DNA of 64,000 bases, taken from the NCBI GenBank assembly GCA_020740775.1, contig JAHEWK010000018.1, positions 434,001 through 498,000 of the forward strand, in the 5' to 3' direction. The notes below the pieces were generated by a model. The model was not told where the DNA came from and made no database searches. It saw nothing but the letters and a program-made list of their open reading frames with translations. The DNA is from Ilyonectria destructans (Eukaryota; Ascomycota; Sordariomycetes; Hypocreales; Nectriaceae). Made by a program: the position numbers and the translations under genes. This document shows positions 1-12,092 of this stretch, piece by piece; the stretch's first letter is position 1, and each line of letters opens with the position of its first letter.

Positions 1-529
1 GTTGTTGACTGCCAATTGGCTGCCAACCTCGCCTTGTCTCCACCTCGATCAAAGGTTCCTGACGTCGACCAACAACAAACTCCCCGTCCCAGCATCCTTC
101 GACTGTCTGTGGCGAGCTGAAATGAAACAGAGTTTTTCAGGCGAGACATTTCAGGGGAGTCAAGACGCCACAAGCCGGACCACCATCCAAAATCGGCCTT
201 GGATTTTCCTTACCATTGGCTTGCATCCGACCGGTGTATGCATCTCGCCGTTCTTGGTCCTTCTCGGTCTGCACCTGTTCAGTAGTTCGCCAGGGGCTGG
301 GGTTAGCTCGACACTTTCCTCCGACGCTAACCACCGAAGATCGATCATGTACGTAAGGACCCCCCCCCTGTATTATGCAGCTTGGACTCTCCCCTCCCAA
401 CTGAAACTCTGTCCCCAGAGGCTGTTGCGTTGCGACCTGACGCAGTTATATGACGTGGAAATTCCGCTGGACATCAGGAGCCCACCTGACTTGGAACTTC
501 ATTCAACGTTTTCCGCCGACTAACACAAC
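1..529. other. 5' flank of the MHYT gene, no gene seen
   Basis: No coding region is supported here. The long plus-strand open frame over 2-523 begins at TTG, shows no domain and is cut off by the window edge. It most likely holds the promoter and leader of the gene starting at 530. Nothing else was recognised. Confidence 0.5.
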
Positions 530-3503
530 ATGTCGACCGTTCAAGACCTGTCCAAGCAGTACTTGGGTCAGATCGTTCCGTTTTCGTTCCACGCCGGGTT
601 CGTTAGCCTGAGTTATGTTGTCAGTCTGATTGGCGCCGGTTCGACGCTAGAGTTAATCAGTCGACGAACTTCTCACAAGGGCATTCATAACCAGTATGGC
701 CCTCATATTCGGACAATAGACAATAGCTGGGCCAACTGGTTGACTCCGAAACAGAATCTTGCTAGCCGGCGCCGCCATTTCTATGGGAGGGATTGCAATA
801 TGGTCCATGGTTGTTGACCAGCTGTCGCCTTTTGAGCTCGCGAACCAGCTTGCTGACACTCATGATAGCACTTCATCGGAAACAGAGCAATCTATATTCT
901 TGATGGACAAGACGAGCTCCAAATCGCCTACTCTACCCGCTTGACCATTCTCTCGTTATTCGTGCCTATTCTCGTGCTGCTACTTGCCTTCCTCGTCGTT
1001 AGCAGCAACCATCGCATGCGTTGGTGGCGTATCGGTTTATCAGGCTCACTATCCGGCCTTGCCATCTGTGGTATGCACTATCTCGGCAATGCTTCCATTA
1101 ACAACTACCGCTGTAGCTACGAAATTGCCTATGTCGTCGCCGCAGCCCTAATTGCGGTTGCTGCGAGCACCACAGCACTAGCGCTATTCTTTGTCTTCCA
1201 GGCTGCTTGGACGAACGCGTGGTGGAGGAGGGCCGGATGTGCCATGGTGCTCGCGGGGGCTGTGTCCGGGATGCACTGGTGTGCCGCCGCTGGGACGAGG
1301 TATACGTTGTTGCACCCATATTCCCCCAGAAACGGGACGTCCCGCGATGCCACTACCATCGTGGTTATCTGCCTGGTCAGTATCCACCATCAAATCAGGC
1401 TCGGAGGTCTAATACTAGTCAGTCCGTCGGAGCATTTGTTGTCATGGCCACTAGTTGGATCTACTCTGCTTGGATCAGAAGGAGCTATGCCAGCAAAGCG
1501 CAGCAGATCGTCCTCGCTGCGGCTGCGTTCGATAAACGAGGAAGAATACTGGTCAGCCAAGAAGGGTTACTACCAAGTGAGGTGGTAACAGACACATTCC
1601 TGCAAAAGGTAAGTAGGAAGCTCCTTTGGTACTTGAAGCTCCGAGGTTAATGAAGTACAAAAGTCAAATAACGATGTCTTCGGCACGACCCACCCGCTCT
1701 TTCATTGGATGTTCCGAGCATCTCGAAACTGGTCCAGCATCACAAATATCATCGACCGCATGACCAACCATATCGGCTATCTTTCGCACGGCAGGCGCAA
1801 CAACAGAACAGGAATCAAGCTGATGGGCGAGGATGGTCTGCCAATCGAAGAATACGATGTCATTTTTCGTGAACTCTTTTGTCTTGCAGCCGTTGCCCTC
1901 GCGTCCAAGCTGAGGGAGAATCTCTTAGGTGCTGGCATTCTGTGGGACGAGATATTCGCAACCGGCAGCACTTCGAAACCTGTGTGTCGACCGCAGATGG
2001 AACTCAACGTTACCGGCGATTCCGACCCATCTCTCCAGAATACCAACGTCTCGAAGAAGAGGCTAGAACCGGATGATCTGGTCGAGAAAGGAGACAACCG
2101 AATATACCAGGAAAACGGTCGGGGATCTCTCATGTTTCTAGTACGCCATGTTGACAGCAGACGCGACGTCGAAAAACTCGAAACTGCAGGGTACCGGTTT
2201 GCCGAGTTGCATCAGGTGGTTGGCATCATCCGCTCAAGCATGAAGATCAAGACCCCAGACCTCGGAGGAAGACTGCGCAATATGGCTATTCATTCCGAGA
2301 ACAACGCTATACTCACTCCTGGAGTCTATCTCAGTATCTTTGCCGTTCGTGCTCGGTTGGACCGCCATGGGTTTGATGTGCTGGTTCAAAAGAACGCTAG
2401 GAACTTGCTTCCGACTACGAAGCTGCCGCTGGAATATCTCGAGCGATGGCAGATTGAATTCCTCGGCCACTTTCAGGGCTTGACTCCCTCGACTCTTATA
2501 CATAAGCTAAACAACATGAAAAGTTGCTCTGCCCAGGAAGTCCGATTTAAATCCGAGCTCTGCGAGGCAATAGTTGCACTCAGGGGGTGGTTCGACGACG
2601 CGACATTCGACGATGCAACGCTCATGTCCAAGGTCGTTCAGGTGCCTTGTTCTCCGCTCGAAGGAAGCTCTCGGGCGGTTGCATGCTCTCTCATCACATT
2701 TCAGCTAGTGCTCCCTATTCACACCAGCGTCAGCTTGCCCAGGTGCGAGTTCAGCCCCCTCCAGTTCTTCAAGATCCGCCAGCTAGTGTACAAGGGTTCA
2801 CCGCACCATGTCGCGTTCTCGCGCTCTGTACACCGCGAGCTGTCATGTGTCCTGCATAACGCACCTCCGGGGCCATTGTTTGGGTCGGGAGGCCCAAGAT
2901 TCCGGGGAGACCACGAGGCATCCCCTCGGCGATGGCTAGCGAGGTTTGATAGATCTACGACTAGTGGTCGTGTTGACAACAACGGCTTGGATATCCTCAC
3001 AACGAGCCAGGAGCATCTGTGGAATATGGCTTCCAGCCTTAGCTCATCCCGCAACCCAGGTGGCGAGAGTAGTGTTGATCGCGACCAGAAGCCGCCGTCG
3101 ATTGGCCACGCCGTTACGGGTGGGGACACGATGGCTCATCCCACCAAGCGCCAGCAACTATACGGCGGCATCATGGTCTCGCAGGAAATCGTGGTCGACG
3201 TTCAGGAGGTACGTCGCTCAGTGAACGCACGTGAGGCACACGCAAGACGCAAGCGGGAACGCTAACAATTTCCAGAAGAGCATAGGTGATACGAACATTG
3301 TCGCGATAGGAAACAGCAAGATGATTGATGATAGAACCGAAATCTCAGTGGCGCCAATAGAGGTAGAGGATGCCACTGCTTGGCCAGTGAACTTATATCC
3401 CGGCGTCACAGGGAGAGCATTCAATATTGAGGCAGAAAAGGAGGAAGGCGAGTCAACCTTTGTAGATGAGCTACTCGCTCTTTGTATGGACAAACAGTTA
3501 TGA
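530..3503 (+). CDS. MHYT-domain integral membrane sensor protein, 894 aa, six exons
   Basis: Exons are 530-693, 755-809, 869-1375, 1423-1608, 1664-3208 and 3276-3503. They sum to 2685 nt with consistent phases. The first 250 or so residues are a run of hydrophobic helices carrying the repeated signature of the MHYT family: SMHFIGN (restored by the second splice), GMHYLGN and GMHW. In bacteria this domain is thought to sense diatomic gases or light through bound metal; fungal members keep the membrane part and add a long cytoplasmic tail of unknown role. Here the tail is about 600 residues without an enzymatic domain that I recognise, ending in a conserved-looking GGIMVSQE stretch and an acidic end. 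The start was chosen because the ATG opens directly into the first membrane segment. The splice sites were fixed by the family motifs. The ligand is unknown. Confidence 0.88.
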
Positions 3504-4152
3504 TGGATGACTTTAGGATAGATTCTATCAAAGGGATCAACAGGATAATTATACAGGACTTCGTTAGATTTGCAGGTTTGGAAAATGGTGTCGATAATAG
3601 CGTGTATCCGCTTGAAAATGACATTTTATACAACCCAACAGATCGATCCCGACTTTTAATCAGCAAGAACTAAAGAAGTAAAGGAAACCTCAAGGTTGTA
3701 CAGGTGGTTAGAGCGTTCTTTTTTCGTTTGCCCTCTCCTAGCTGCGGCTACGAGCCCTTCTAGAAATCGTAGAAATCGCCATCTGTTTAATAAATCGCTA
3801 ATAAATGCAGGGGGTAGGGCTTGCAGAAGAAAATTAATATTAATATATATTAAAAGGTAACATGCAACCGTTATCTCATGTGACATAGGAGAACGGCAAT
3901 ATTAGTATTAACTTTAAAATAAGATAACTTATATAAACAATTAAAGGGTTTTAATAGTTATTTAAAACTAAGTTACATTATAATTATTTTTATTTTTATT
4001 AATTATAGAACGATGTAACAATCCAACTGAGTATATTGACGACTAGCTGAGCGACTGGGCTCAAGGTTACGGCGCCCGCGTCTCACATAACCCTCGGACA
4101 CTGGAACACCGGTTGAATCCAACCCAATCAACTGGACCTCTGAATTGGTTGC
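3504..4152. other. AT-rich intergenic stretch with mild RIP-like decay
   Basis: From about 3780 to 4015 the sequence turns strongly AT-rich and TpA-rich (runs of taatattaatatatat type), as RIP-damaged repeats do, then returns abruptly to normal composition near 4020. No reading frame or terminal repeat was recognised. Confidence 0.5.
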
Positions 4153-4173
4153 TTGCCAAGCACGGGGAACGAG

Positions 4174-5703
4174 ATGTCAGTTGAGTTAGACCCACAGTTG
4201 GAGGATCCAACGGCTCCAACAATTGGAAGTAGTTGGTTGATTACGCACTCTGCCCCTGTGGTGAAAAGCTCTGACGACCGATCTATAGATAGCACAGACA
4301 TAAAGCATGGCGCGGCTGAGCCGGGGCCGCCACCAGCGTGAGTATCTGGTCACTAGTATCTACGCTGCATTTGAAAAACCTCTGCCTTAGGTATACGAGT
4401 CCCAAAAGTCTCATCTCGCGGATCTTGAAACCGATCTGCCATCTCCTTATCCAACAAATCTCACACTTGCTAGAGATATCTCGGCTTATGGAGATGCCAA
4501 CTTCAACGCCTCGCACAATAGTCCGGAACGCCAGCCATGTCTGGGCGTGTTAGACGGACAACGACTTTCCTCTATCGATATCACCGAACCGGGTACCATA
4601 ACGGTCGATGCTCTCTCTGGCGAAGAATCTGGTGATGCGGCACAGAGTCCTCTAGATTCTCCTTCTCCAGTGGACATATCACATCCCCGCACTGTCAACC
4701 CAGCCGAGGCGACCGAGACGCTACTCCAGGATAGCAAAGTGTCTGTGAGCACTCTGTGCCGCGATAGCATCCCTGGAGCCCGCATTGCATCCCCTGAAAC
4801 GTGAATCTCAGCATAACCACATCAAAAGCAAGACTTTGACACGGCAAGCTACGGATCCAGCGATGCCGAGTGCCTAGCCTTGGAGGGTATATCCGGATCG
4901 TCAGCCGGAACCCGAGTATCTACTCCGCCTCTGGTCCGACGCCCCCTCGCCGGTCTCGTCGCAAAGTCCCACGTGCTCATGAACTAGTGCAAGATGAGGA
5001 CAGCAACGCAAGTAGCGAAAGTTCAGGAAGTGAGAAAGGCTTTGACGGTCTAGACTTGCTACGTGATGGGGACTATTGCCCTTCACTTTCGGAAGGCCAG
5101 GGACAGGTCCGGAGACGACAATTCTGATGGTAAAGAGCATCATCAACCTAAGCGTTGCAGGAATTCTAGATCCCCTTCCTACCCTATGCGCGGTCCCGCC
5201 GCTAGTACTCGGGGCACTCGCCGAGAAAGACAATCTACGAGATCTGCCGCACAGTCAGCGAGGGAGCGTCAAACCTCGGCAAACAAGATTTTGAGTATAA
5301 TATCATCGCAGGCAATACCTGCTTCCTCTGAGGCTTGGGCGGTTCTTGCTCGGTTTGAGGAATGGTCACTCGAGAATGCTTCGTGAAAACGCATGACCGA
5401 AAACGGAATGACAACCTTTCAGCTACAGTTTGAGACCCCTGCGCATGGCATCCGGATGACACCAGTGCAGTTCGGGATCCAACTGACTCGGTCTTGACAC
5501 GAAGAACAGGGAGGAGCAAGCGACCTTCGGCAAAGGGGACAGGTTACACACCTACAGAGGACAATTTCATTATAAGGTTAAAGGAAAGGATTAGCTCAGG
5601 TGGTCTGAGATTCATTAGTATTTTGTTGAAACCTATGGAGAACGAGCATCCTCGAGTCTACAGGTGCGTTACTGTACGAAGCTCAAGCGTCACGAGAGAT
5701 CCT
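4174..5703 (+). pseudogene. Decayed gene for a SANT/Myb-like protein
   Basis: Several plus-strand open frames join into one degraded protein. A Ser/Pro/acidic part lies at 4174-4337, with a possible intron 4338-4390, then 4391-4804. A basic/acidic linker at 4870-5127 shifts frame near 5100 and runs on to a TGA near 5386. A short conserved stretch (KRMTENGMTTFQLQF) lies beyond that stop. The SANT-like domain starts near 5536 (GYTPTEDNFIIRLKE) and continues, after another frame change and two stops, as LRWSEI and SLQVRYCTKLKRHE up to about 5698. This is the usual C-terminal helix-turn-helix of multicopy ascomycete Myb-like proteins. At least two frameshifts and three stops make a working product unlikely. 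The exact start is not resolvable. Confidence 0.6.
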
Positions 5704-5715
5704 AGTAAGGGCTAA

Positions 5716-6340
5716 GATTTTCCACGTACCATCTCCAGTGCCGAGAGGGGACTACATGTCTATCCCCGATTCCGGGTTGGGATATCATGGACTATCCCAT
5801 AGCATATACTGGGATATTCTTACCCTAGACAAAGCTTTGAGGCAACTTTAGTTATGAGTTGCAGGACTATGTTACATTTGCTAATGGATTGTGATGATGA
5901 AAAGCCCTTGATTTCTGACTAGTTGACGGTCTAGAAACTTCGTTACCCAATCGAAATCAACGACTTTGGCTCTTCACCTCGCAACTACGAAACCTCTTCT
6001 CTCATCGCTATGCTGAATGACCCACCATTCACGCACCAGACTCAATCGTTTCCTGTCGCATCACCTTGAATCCTACTGCTTCTTCTCGAGCCGCACGATG
6101 GCCAGAACGAGGAAGGACGTTAACACTAGAGTCGACACTTGCACCCTGCATCGATTGCGCCCCGTTCAGTCTTCGCCTATCTGTCGCACAAAGCTAAGTA
6201 CGCATAGTTGGTTAACCCGACGTTAACAGCCTGAACTGCGAAACCCGTTATGAGACTTTTCATCGAGTCCCGAGCGCTACCAAGCGGGGGACGAGCCTAT
6301 GCTTCCTGATGAAGATAATCTACTTTAGAGGTTTAGTTGT
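5716..6340. other. Spacer between two gene relics
   Basis: A short open frame at 6017-6226 has no recognisable domain and ends among stop codons. The stretch may belong to the upstream or downstream relic, but I see no motif that decides it. Confidence 0.35.
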
Positions 6341-7026
6341 TTGGATGTCACCAAGTTTACCATACGTACACCCTATGCAATAATGGGAAACGAGACTATC
6401 GATTCTTCGGGTCGCGGGCTCAATAGAGCTGACCTTACCCTTTGTGAGTATGGTGATCCGCCCGACCTCGAAAGAAAAATAAAGTGGATGCGTCTAGGTG
6501 AGATGGGGGGCGGAAAGGACGGCGACCACTTGGAAGGCAGGGAATCGGCCTGGCAAAATAACAGAAGCAATTTAAAGGAGCTAAGTGGCGCATATTATAC
6601 GACCGAATTGACCGAGCCTGAGGAGAAGCGAGATGAGACAGAAGAGCCGAGATATGAAGTCGAAGCAATCGTAGGTTACACTATCTACGAAGGAACCGAC
6701 TTCAAGCTTAGGGTTAAATGGGCCGGTGACTCTAAGCCCACGCTCGTCGATGAGTGTGCCTTCAAGAAGACTGCCCAACCATGCTTTATAGCTACTGGAG
6801 ATTGCGTGGGACCCGCGAGAAGGCAACAGGAATAAAATTATTCCACGTTTTTAGTATCTGCGATTAGAGGGTTAAAGACAAATTGGAATTCAAGGCGCAC
6901 TGGGTTGGATACCCGCCTGAGCAGTCAATGTGGGAGCTTGCTTGGACGGTGAAAGATTTCGTAGAAGAGATGCACGGAGAGTATTTGGAGACACACCCAG
7001 CTGCGAGAAGGGCTTGGGCAAAGTAG
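6341..7026 (+). pseudogene. Relic of a tandem chromodomain protein
   Basis: The open frame 6341-6835 ends in a chromodomain-like segment (YEVEAIVGYTIYEG, then LRVKWAGDSKPTLVDE). The match then continues in a second frame (MLYSYWRLRGTREKATGIK), runs through an in-frame TAG near 6866 and ends as a second chromodomain-like block (LEFKAHWVGYPPEQSMWEL, stop at 7024-7026). Two chromodomain-like blocks joined by a YW...ATG...HVF linker is an arrangement I know from multicopy fungal chromodomain proteins. One frameshift near 6780 and one stop break it. Chromodomains bind methylated histone tails. Many fungal copies sit in or next to retroelements, so a transposon origin is possible; no integrase or reverse transcriptase remains here. 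Confidence 0.6.
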
Positions 7027-7496
7027 AACTAGAGAAAGAAAATCTGCTTTGTGATGGCCGATCTTTTGGTTGATACAGCTTTCGTAGCGGAGTTGTTGGT
7101 GATTTATAGTATTGCTCGCTACTTGACAACATAACAGCACTGTCGTCTGTGAGACAAACAATTAAGCGAGTCCCATCAATAACTCCATAGGGGGGTTATG
7201 ACCCACCCCCAGTTCCGGTTCACCCAAGGAAGCCACCGTAATTTGCCTTCTGATCGCCATCCACATGCCATTTGCGCGACAAATTCGGCCGAGTCTTGGT
7301 CAAGTAAACGCTGGTGCGGGGAACAGAAACCAGTTGCGGAATTAGCCTGAGTCCAGGTTCACCGCCATCAGCAAATAAACGCAAGAAGCCATGCTGTTCA
7401 GGGGAAAGCCATCCACTATCGACCTGGAGGGGCAGGTCAGCGCTTAGTTAGCCACGACCCTTCGCTTCTTCTCGTTTAGGGAGTCTAAGAGTTAAG
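7027..7496. other. Intergenic stretch, no gene seen
   Basis: Ordinary base composition between the chromodomain relic and an AT-rich island. No open frame of note, no tRNA and no repeat recognised. Confidence 0.4.
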
Positions 7497-8400
7497 TAAA
7501 AAAAATAATTAAACTTCTATCTGCTCTCTTAAAGTAAGTAAATTATTAGTATAAAATTAAAGAAAAATAGAATTTTATTTATAATTGAAATATTTTCTAT
7601 TTACTATTACTATAATAACTAAATATTAAATTTTTAATATATTTTTTATACTAAAAGGTATAGATTTATTTTAATAATAAGAATTCTAATTACTTTTCTT
7701 AATTTTACAAATTTAATAGTAATATATTATACTATTTAATATCTATTTTTAACTATATAAAATTATTCTTTTAATTTTTATTAGAACTTTCTATTAATAT
7801 TAAAATAAATTTAATATTTTAAAAATTCTATTAAAATTAAAAGTAAATTTATATTATTAGATTATTATTATACTTTTATTTTAACTATAAATTTAAATTT
7901 AAAAAGATTTTACTATAAATAATAAAATAAACTTAATATTTTTAAAGGTATTATATATAATATAACTACTAAAATAGTATAATACTTACTATTTATATCT
8001 ATTATTTAAGAATACTATATAGTTTTAGTTTACACAATAAGTAAAGCTAAAAAAAAAAAAAAAAAATAACTATTAAAATAAATAAAATAAATAAATAAAT
8101 AATATAAATTAAAATATAATATAGCTCTTAAAGCTACTAAAGCTACTGAAAAAAACTTAAAAGCAGATTACTTTATAAATTATCTAGAGGTAAAGAGTTC
8201 AGTTAAAAATTAATAGGTAAAGATTTTAAGAGGCAGCAGTTATTATATATTAAGGTTATCTTACTTTAATTTACTTTATTAAGTAATATAATCTTAAATA
8301 AAAGAAACATTATCTATTGCCTTCTTAAAGGCGCCAAAAAAAAAAGTTCAGCTTAAGAACATTATACAGCACTATACTAATAAACACAACAATAAAGGTA
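7497..8400. repeat. AT-rich RIP-type island
   Basis: About 900 bp composed almost entirely of A and T with dense TpA, stop codons in all frames and an 18-20 bp poly-A tract at about 8048. The edges are abrupt. This is the expected end state of a repeated element after heavy CpA-to-TpA mutation. Its part near 7995-8055 resembles the island at about 40465-40530 (shared ATTTAAGAATACTATATA and AAGTAAGCTAAA-like words), so the two probably derive from one transposon family. No coding sequence survives. Confidence 0.7.
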
Positions 8401-9480
8401 GCAACCACGCCAATAGCGGAGCCTCCGCCGGAGAGGCCCTTATCATTATATGCCATGGTGATTGCCTGTCACCGGGCCGTTTGGTCAAGGAGGGCTTGAG
8501 CTTGGTGGACGTGGCCCTCTGAACCTGCAAGAGAAGAAAGGAATGACCACACTGGAAGGACACGGGTGGCCACACCTCAACACCCGTCGCTTGGGGTTCA
8601 AGCCAGCTCATCTGAGTATGGCCATCCGAGACACTAGACTCGTTCTCGTCTTTGGAGCCAACACAGGCAAGGCGCCAGACTTCCGCATTGTTAACTTTAA
8701 ACGATTAGCGTTGGAGAATTTGTGGGGACTGATTGGGCGAGCACGGACCCTTCTGGGGCTTTCCAAGAGTGACACTCCGGCTGACTCGTATACTCCCAGC
8801 AGGAGGTGTCACAAGAGGACATCCGCAGCCACGGTACATGACCTCAAAAAGGCGGCGTCCAATTACGGCAGACAGCAAGTGGCTTGTCTAAGGGCTCGGT
8901 CATTCGGTACGAAAACTGGGCATCAAGAGGCTGGACATCAATCTGGAAGCAGGTGTGGACGCGAATTTTGTCAATAAACGCCAAGCTTTCCTCTCTCGCT
9001 TCCTGGACAACTGACACAATCACACCAAGAAGCGGTATATCTTCAGTCCTTACCCTCTGGACCCCATGCCTAACGTTGGCACGAAATGCTGGTATACTTT
9101 GTATGGTATGGCACATCTGCATCTCTGAAGCATCACAGCACGGGAGGCTAGCCCAAAGCTAGCCCTGACGCTGTGCCTCCAAGCCACCCACTCAACCAGG
9201 CCGGTCTAGCCCACGCCATGTCATTACCTCGCTTACCCCCAAAAGCCAGTGCCGATTCGACACCATACACCCATTTAAGCCTGAGCTACCCCATACTCCA
9301 ACGGTTTTTATTCATGTCCCTTGGCCTGTGTCACGCCCACGCCCTCTCTCGACCGATGCCTGGCAATGGCGCCTGTGGCCTTACTGTGGCTGCTTGAGAT
9401 TCATGTCCTGCGTAAGTTACCTGTTCCAGCCCCGGTTCAACCTGGCACTTCTCTCACATGGTTTGTCCAACCTCTGAGAC
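8401..9480. other. Long intergenic region, no gene supported
   Basis: A plus-strand open frame of about 170 codons (8462-8977) starts at TTG, shows no motif and has biased composition; I do not call it a gene. The rest is C-rich leader-like DNA leading towards the receptor promoter. Confidence 0.35.
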
Positions 9481-9481
9481 C

Positions 9482-9488
9482 TATATAA
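9482..9488 (+). promoter_or_regulatory. TATA-like box upstream of the receptor gene
   Basis: TATATAA about 300 bp before the ATG at 9792, followed by a pyrimidine-rich stretch typical of fungal leaders. The spacing implies a leader of about 250 nt. Inferred from sequence only. Confidence 0.35.
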
Positions 9489-9791
9489 CCCCTCTCCTCA
9501 ACGTATCCGCCAGCTATTTCGCGCCAAAGGACCCAATCCCATCGATGGAATCTTGCCGCTTTCTGACCTGAATCTCAGCTGCGGTCTCCCCCATACAAGT
9601 ATGCTCCACACTCCGTTAGCATCCTTCGCCTTCTCCCACCCCAAATATCTACCTCCACTTTGCCTATAACACATTACTTACCATGTTTGATGACCGGCCC
9701 AGACCTTCCTGTTGTGCCCTTTACTCGAAACATATTCTTCGTGGCTTCCCTGCCATAGACAATCGCCCATCAAAAACTGACAATCGCCACC

Positions 9792-11419
9792 ATGTCGTCC
9801 CTGAGCGAGGACCAGATTCACATTCTTATCGCCCTCGAGAGAACCGGTGCCTCGCTCTCTTTGGTTGGTGTCACAGTCATTTTCATCACCTACTCGCTCT
9901 TCAAAAGGCTCAGGACTATCCCCAATCACTTCATTATTTGTGCCTCAATCGCCAATGTCGGTGCCAGCATTGCCTGCCTCATCGGAGAGAATGGAATCTT
10001 CGTAGGCGAGGAGTCTGCTTTATGCCAGGCCCAGGCCTTCCTGTTAGAAATGTAGGATCCCTTGCCCCGTTCGCCCTGTCCTTATACTTCCCATACTGAT
10101 TAGTTGCACGCCGTAGATTCATGCAGTCTGACCCTTGGTGGTCACTAGCTATGGCCATCAATGTCTTCCTTGTCATATTCCACGGCGCTAGTCCCGCCTC
10201 TTTCAGACGCTATCTGTGGCTATATTGCCTTATCTGTTTCGGCGGGCCCCTGATCCCAGCTATCGTCCTGCTTGTGGCTCGACCAGACGGCCAAATGATA
10301 TATGGAAATGCCACGGTATGTAGGGATATGATATCACCTTCAGCCTTCTGACGACTCTGTAGCTCTGGTGCTGGATTAGCAACGACTGGAACGCACTGCG
10401 CATCTACACCACCCACATCCCCATCTGGATATGCATCTTCTTGTCAGCCGTCATCTACTTCGTCGTCGGCTACCACGTCTTCCGTCAACGCAGTCAGCTC
10501 CGCAATTTAACTTTCAGCTATTCTAGCAGGGACGGGAATGATGTTTCGCACATAGAAGATGTCAGAAGCTCAGCTGAGATGGTATCTCGATCTTGCTTAG
10601 CATTACTTGGGTAGCGTTGTTAATCTAATTCAGGACTTGACAACTCGGGTCGAAGATCGGCAAGTCACTGCTGTGACTGAGGTGCAGGTGACCGCCGCCA
10701 TCCCGGCCACACATACACCGCCGCAATCCGCAACCTTGCCATCGACAACCGTAACGATTCCGTCCAAATGCCGACATTCGCGTTACCAGCAGCCCTGGCG
10801 TGGGAGCGAAGATGACACGGAACGACGAAGCTCCAGGACCGCCAACTACCCCCGTTCCGAGACCATGATCTCCTCCAACCCCCCGGCGCCTCCTCAACCC
10901 AAGCCTCCCATCGTCCCGCAGATGCGATCCCGAATAACACATTTCAATGGTTCTCGGCTCAAGGCTCTCGACCCGATCAAGCTCGCCTACCTTCGCACAA
11001 GTTTCATCTTTACTATTTCCGTTCTTGTCACCTGGACCCCGAGCTCCATCAGCCGCATCCACAGTCTCATCCACCCCAATATCAGTAGTTATGGCTTCAG
11101 TATCGCGACCGCCCTGGTGCTACCTCTGCAGGGCGTCTGGAATACCATCATCTACTTCATGACCAGTTGGAGCAAGGTCAAGGAGGAGTACTCCGCCTTG
11201 ATGGCTAGTCGGTCGGCACGTCGCCTCGATAGTCGCGGAGGAAGCGGGTTTGGCGGAGCGAGGGTTGAAGTTCTTCGGGGTAGTCAACGAGACTGTTTCG
11301 ATATGGCGCCATTCGAATGCACTCAGCGTCCGAGCAGCGACGAAACGAGCGAGCTGGAGCTAACGGCGCCATCGAATATTAGTAATGACAACATTAGGGT
11401 TAGTCCGGGGTGGCTTTAA
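9792..11419 (+). CDS. Seven-helix G-protein-coupled receptor, cAMP-receptor-like, 487 aa
   Basis: Four exons: 9792-10051, 10117-10315, 10363-10581 and 10634-11419 (1464 nt, phases consistent). Introns are 65, 47 and 52 bp. The protein opens with two membrane helices (about residues 18-34 and 42-62), continues with three more in exons 2-3, and after a Ser/Thr/Pro-rich third cytoplasmic loop of about 120 residues has two final helices around TSFIFTISVLVTWTPSSI and YGFSIATALVLPLQ. A large loop between helices 5 and 6 and the final LQGVWNTIIYF region are typical of fungal receptors of the cAMP-receptor-like/Git3 groups, which act through heterotrimeric G proteins at the plasma membrane. The ligand cannot be told. 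The third intron's acceptor (10633) was preferred over a nearer AG that would give a 33-bp intron. Confidence 0.82.
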
Positions 11420-12092
11420 GGTTTTATTTTCTCCTTTGTCTTTGATTATGTTTGTACCCTGCGGTATGCGGGCACAAGAAAGCCCTATTTATATTATGAA
11501 GCCCCCATAAGGTCGCTTCCATTTTTAACTTAACACTTAAACCTAACTTCTGTCTACCTAATCTAGTCTACTTATTATGTGCTACTTCTTTAATCTTAAG
11601 AGAAATGAGATGTGAATTGAGGATGCACTTGGGGCAAGGTGAGGATGTTGTGGCCCGCGGCCGCAGTCTTGGGAGCACCAGCGTCGCGCCACCAAACAAC
11701 AGTCCCCAATGTCAATCTCAAAGTCCTAGGCAAGGGAACGCAGGGCAGGGATCTTAGGCCCGAGCTAAGAATGGTGGGACAGCAGTCGCTAGCCGTTGGT
11801 AGGTTCGTCCTTACCTGCCTGCGCCAGCGTGATCGCTCCATGCAGGCTCATGCTGCTTCCTCAGTTCAGGCAAGTCGTGCACGCAGCCTCGCTGAAACTG
11901 GACCCGATTAAATGCTCCCAGCGTGCTTGCAAGAGATAAAGAGGCACGCGAGATATTGCTTCCGTAAGCCATTCTAGTTATTTACTCTTCTAGACTAGCG
12001 GCTTACCCTGTTTCGTGAATACCTAAGTTGTTCTGCTTCTGCCGTGCTAAGCTCCACTACCGTAATACTAGCCTCTCCTTCTGAAAGTAAAT
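11420..12092. other. Intergenic region between convergent genes
   Basis: The 3' ends of the receptor gene (plus) and the MFS gene (minus) face each other here. Only short overlapping open frames are present and none shows a motif. Confidence 0.45.

Noticed and set aside
2..523. 173-codon open frame as a gene
   Set aside because: Starts at TTG at the window edge, no domain, and lies in the leader region of the MHYT gene.
8462..8977. 171-codon open frame as a gene
   Set aside because: Begins with TTG, no motif, low-information composition and no splice partners.
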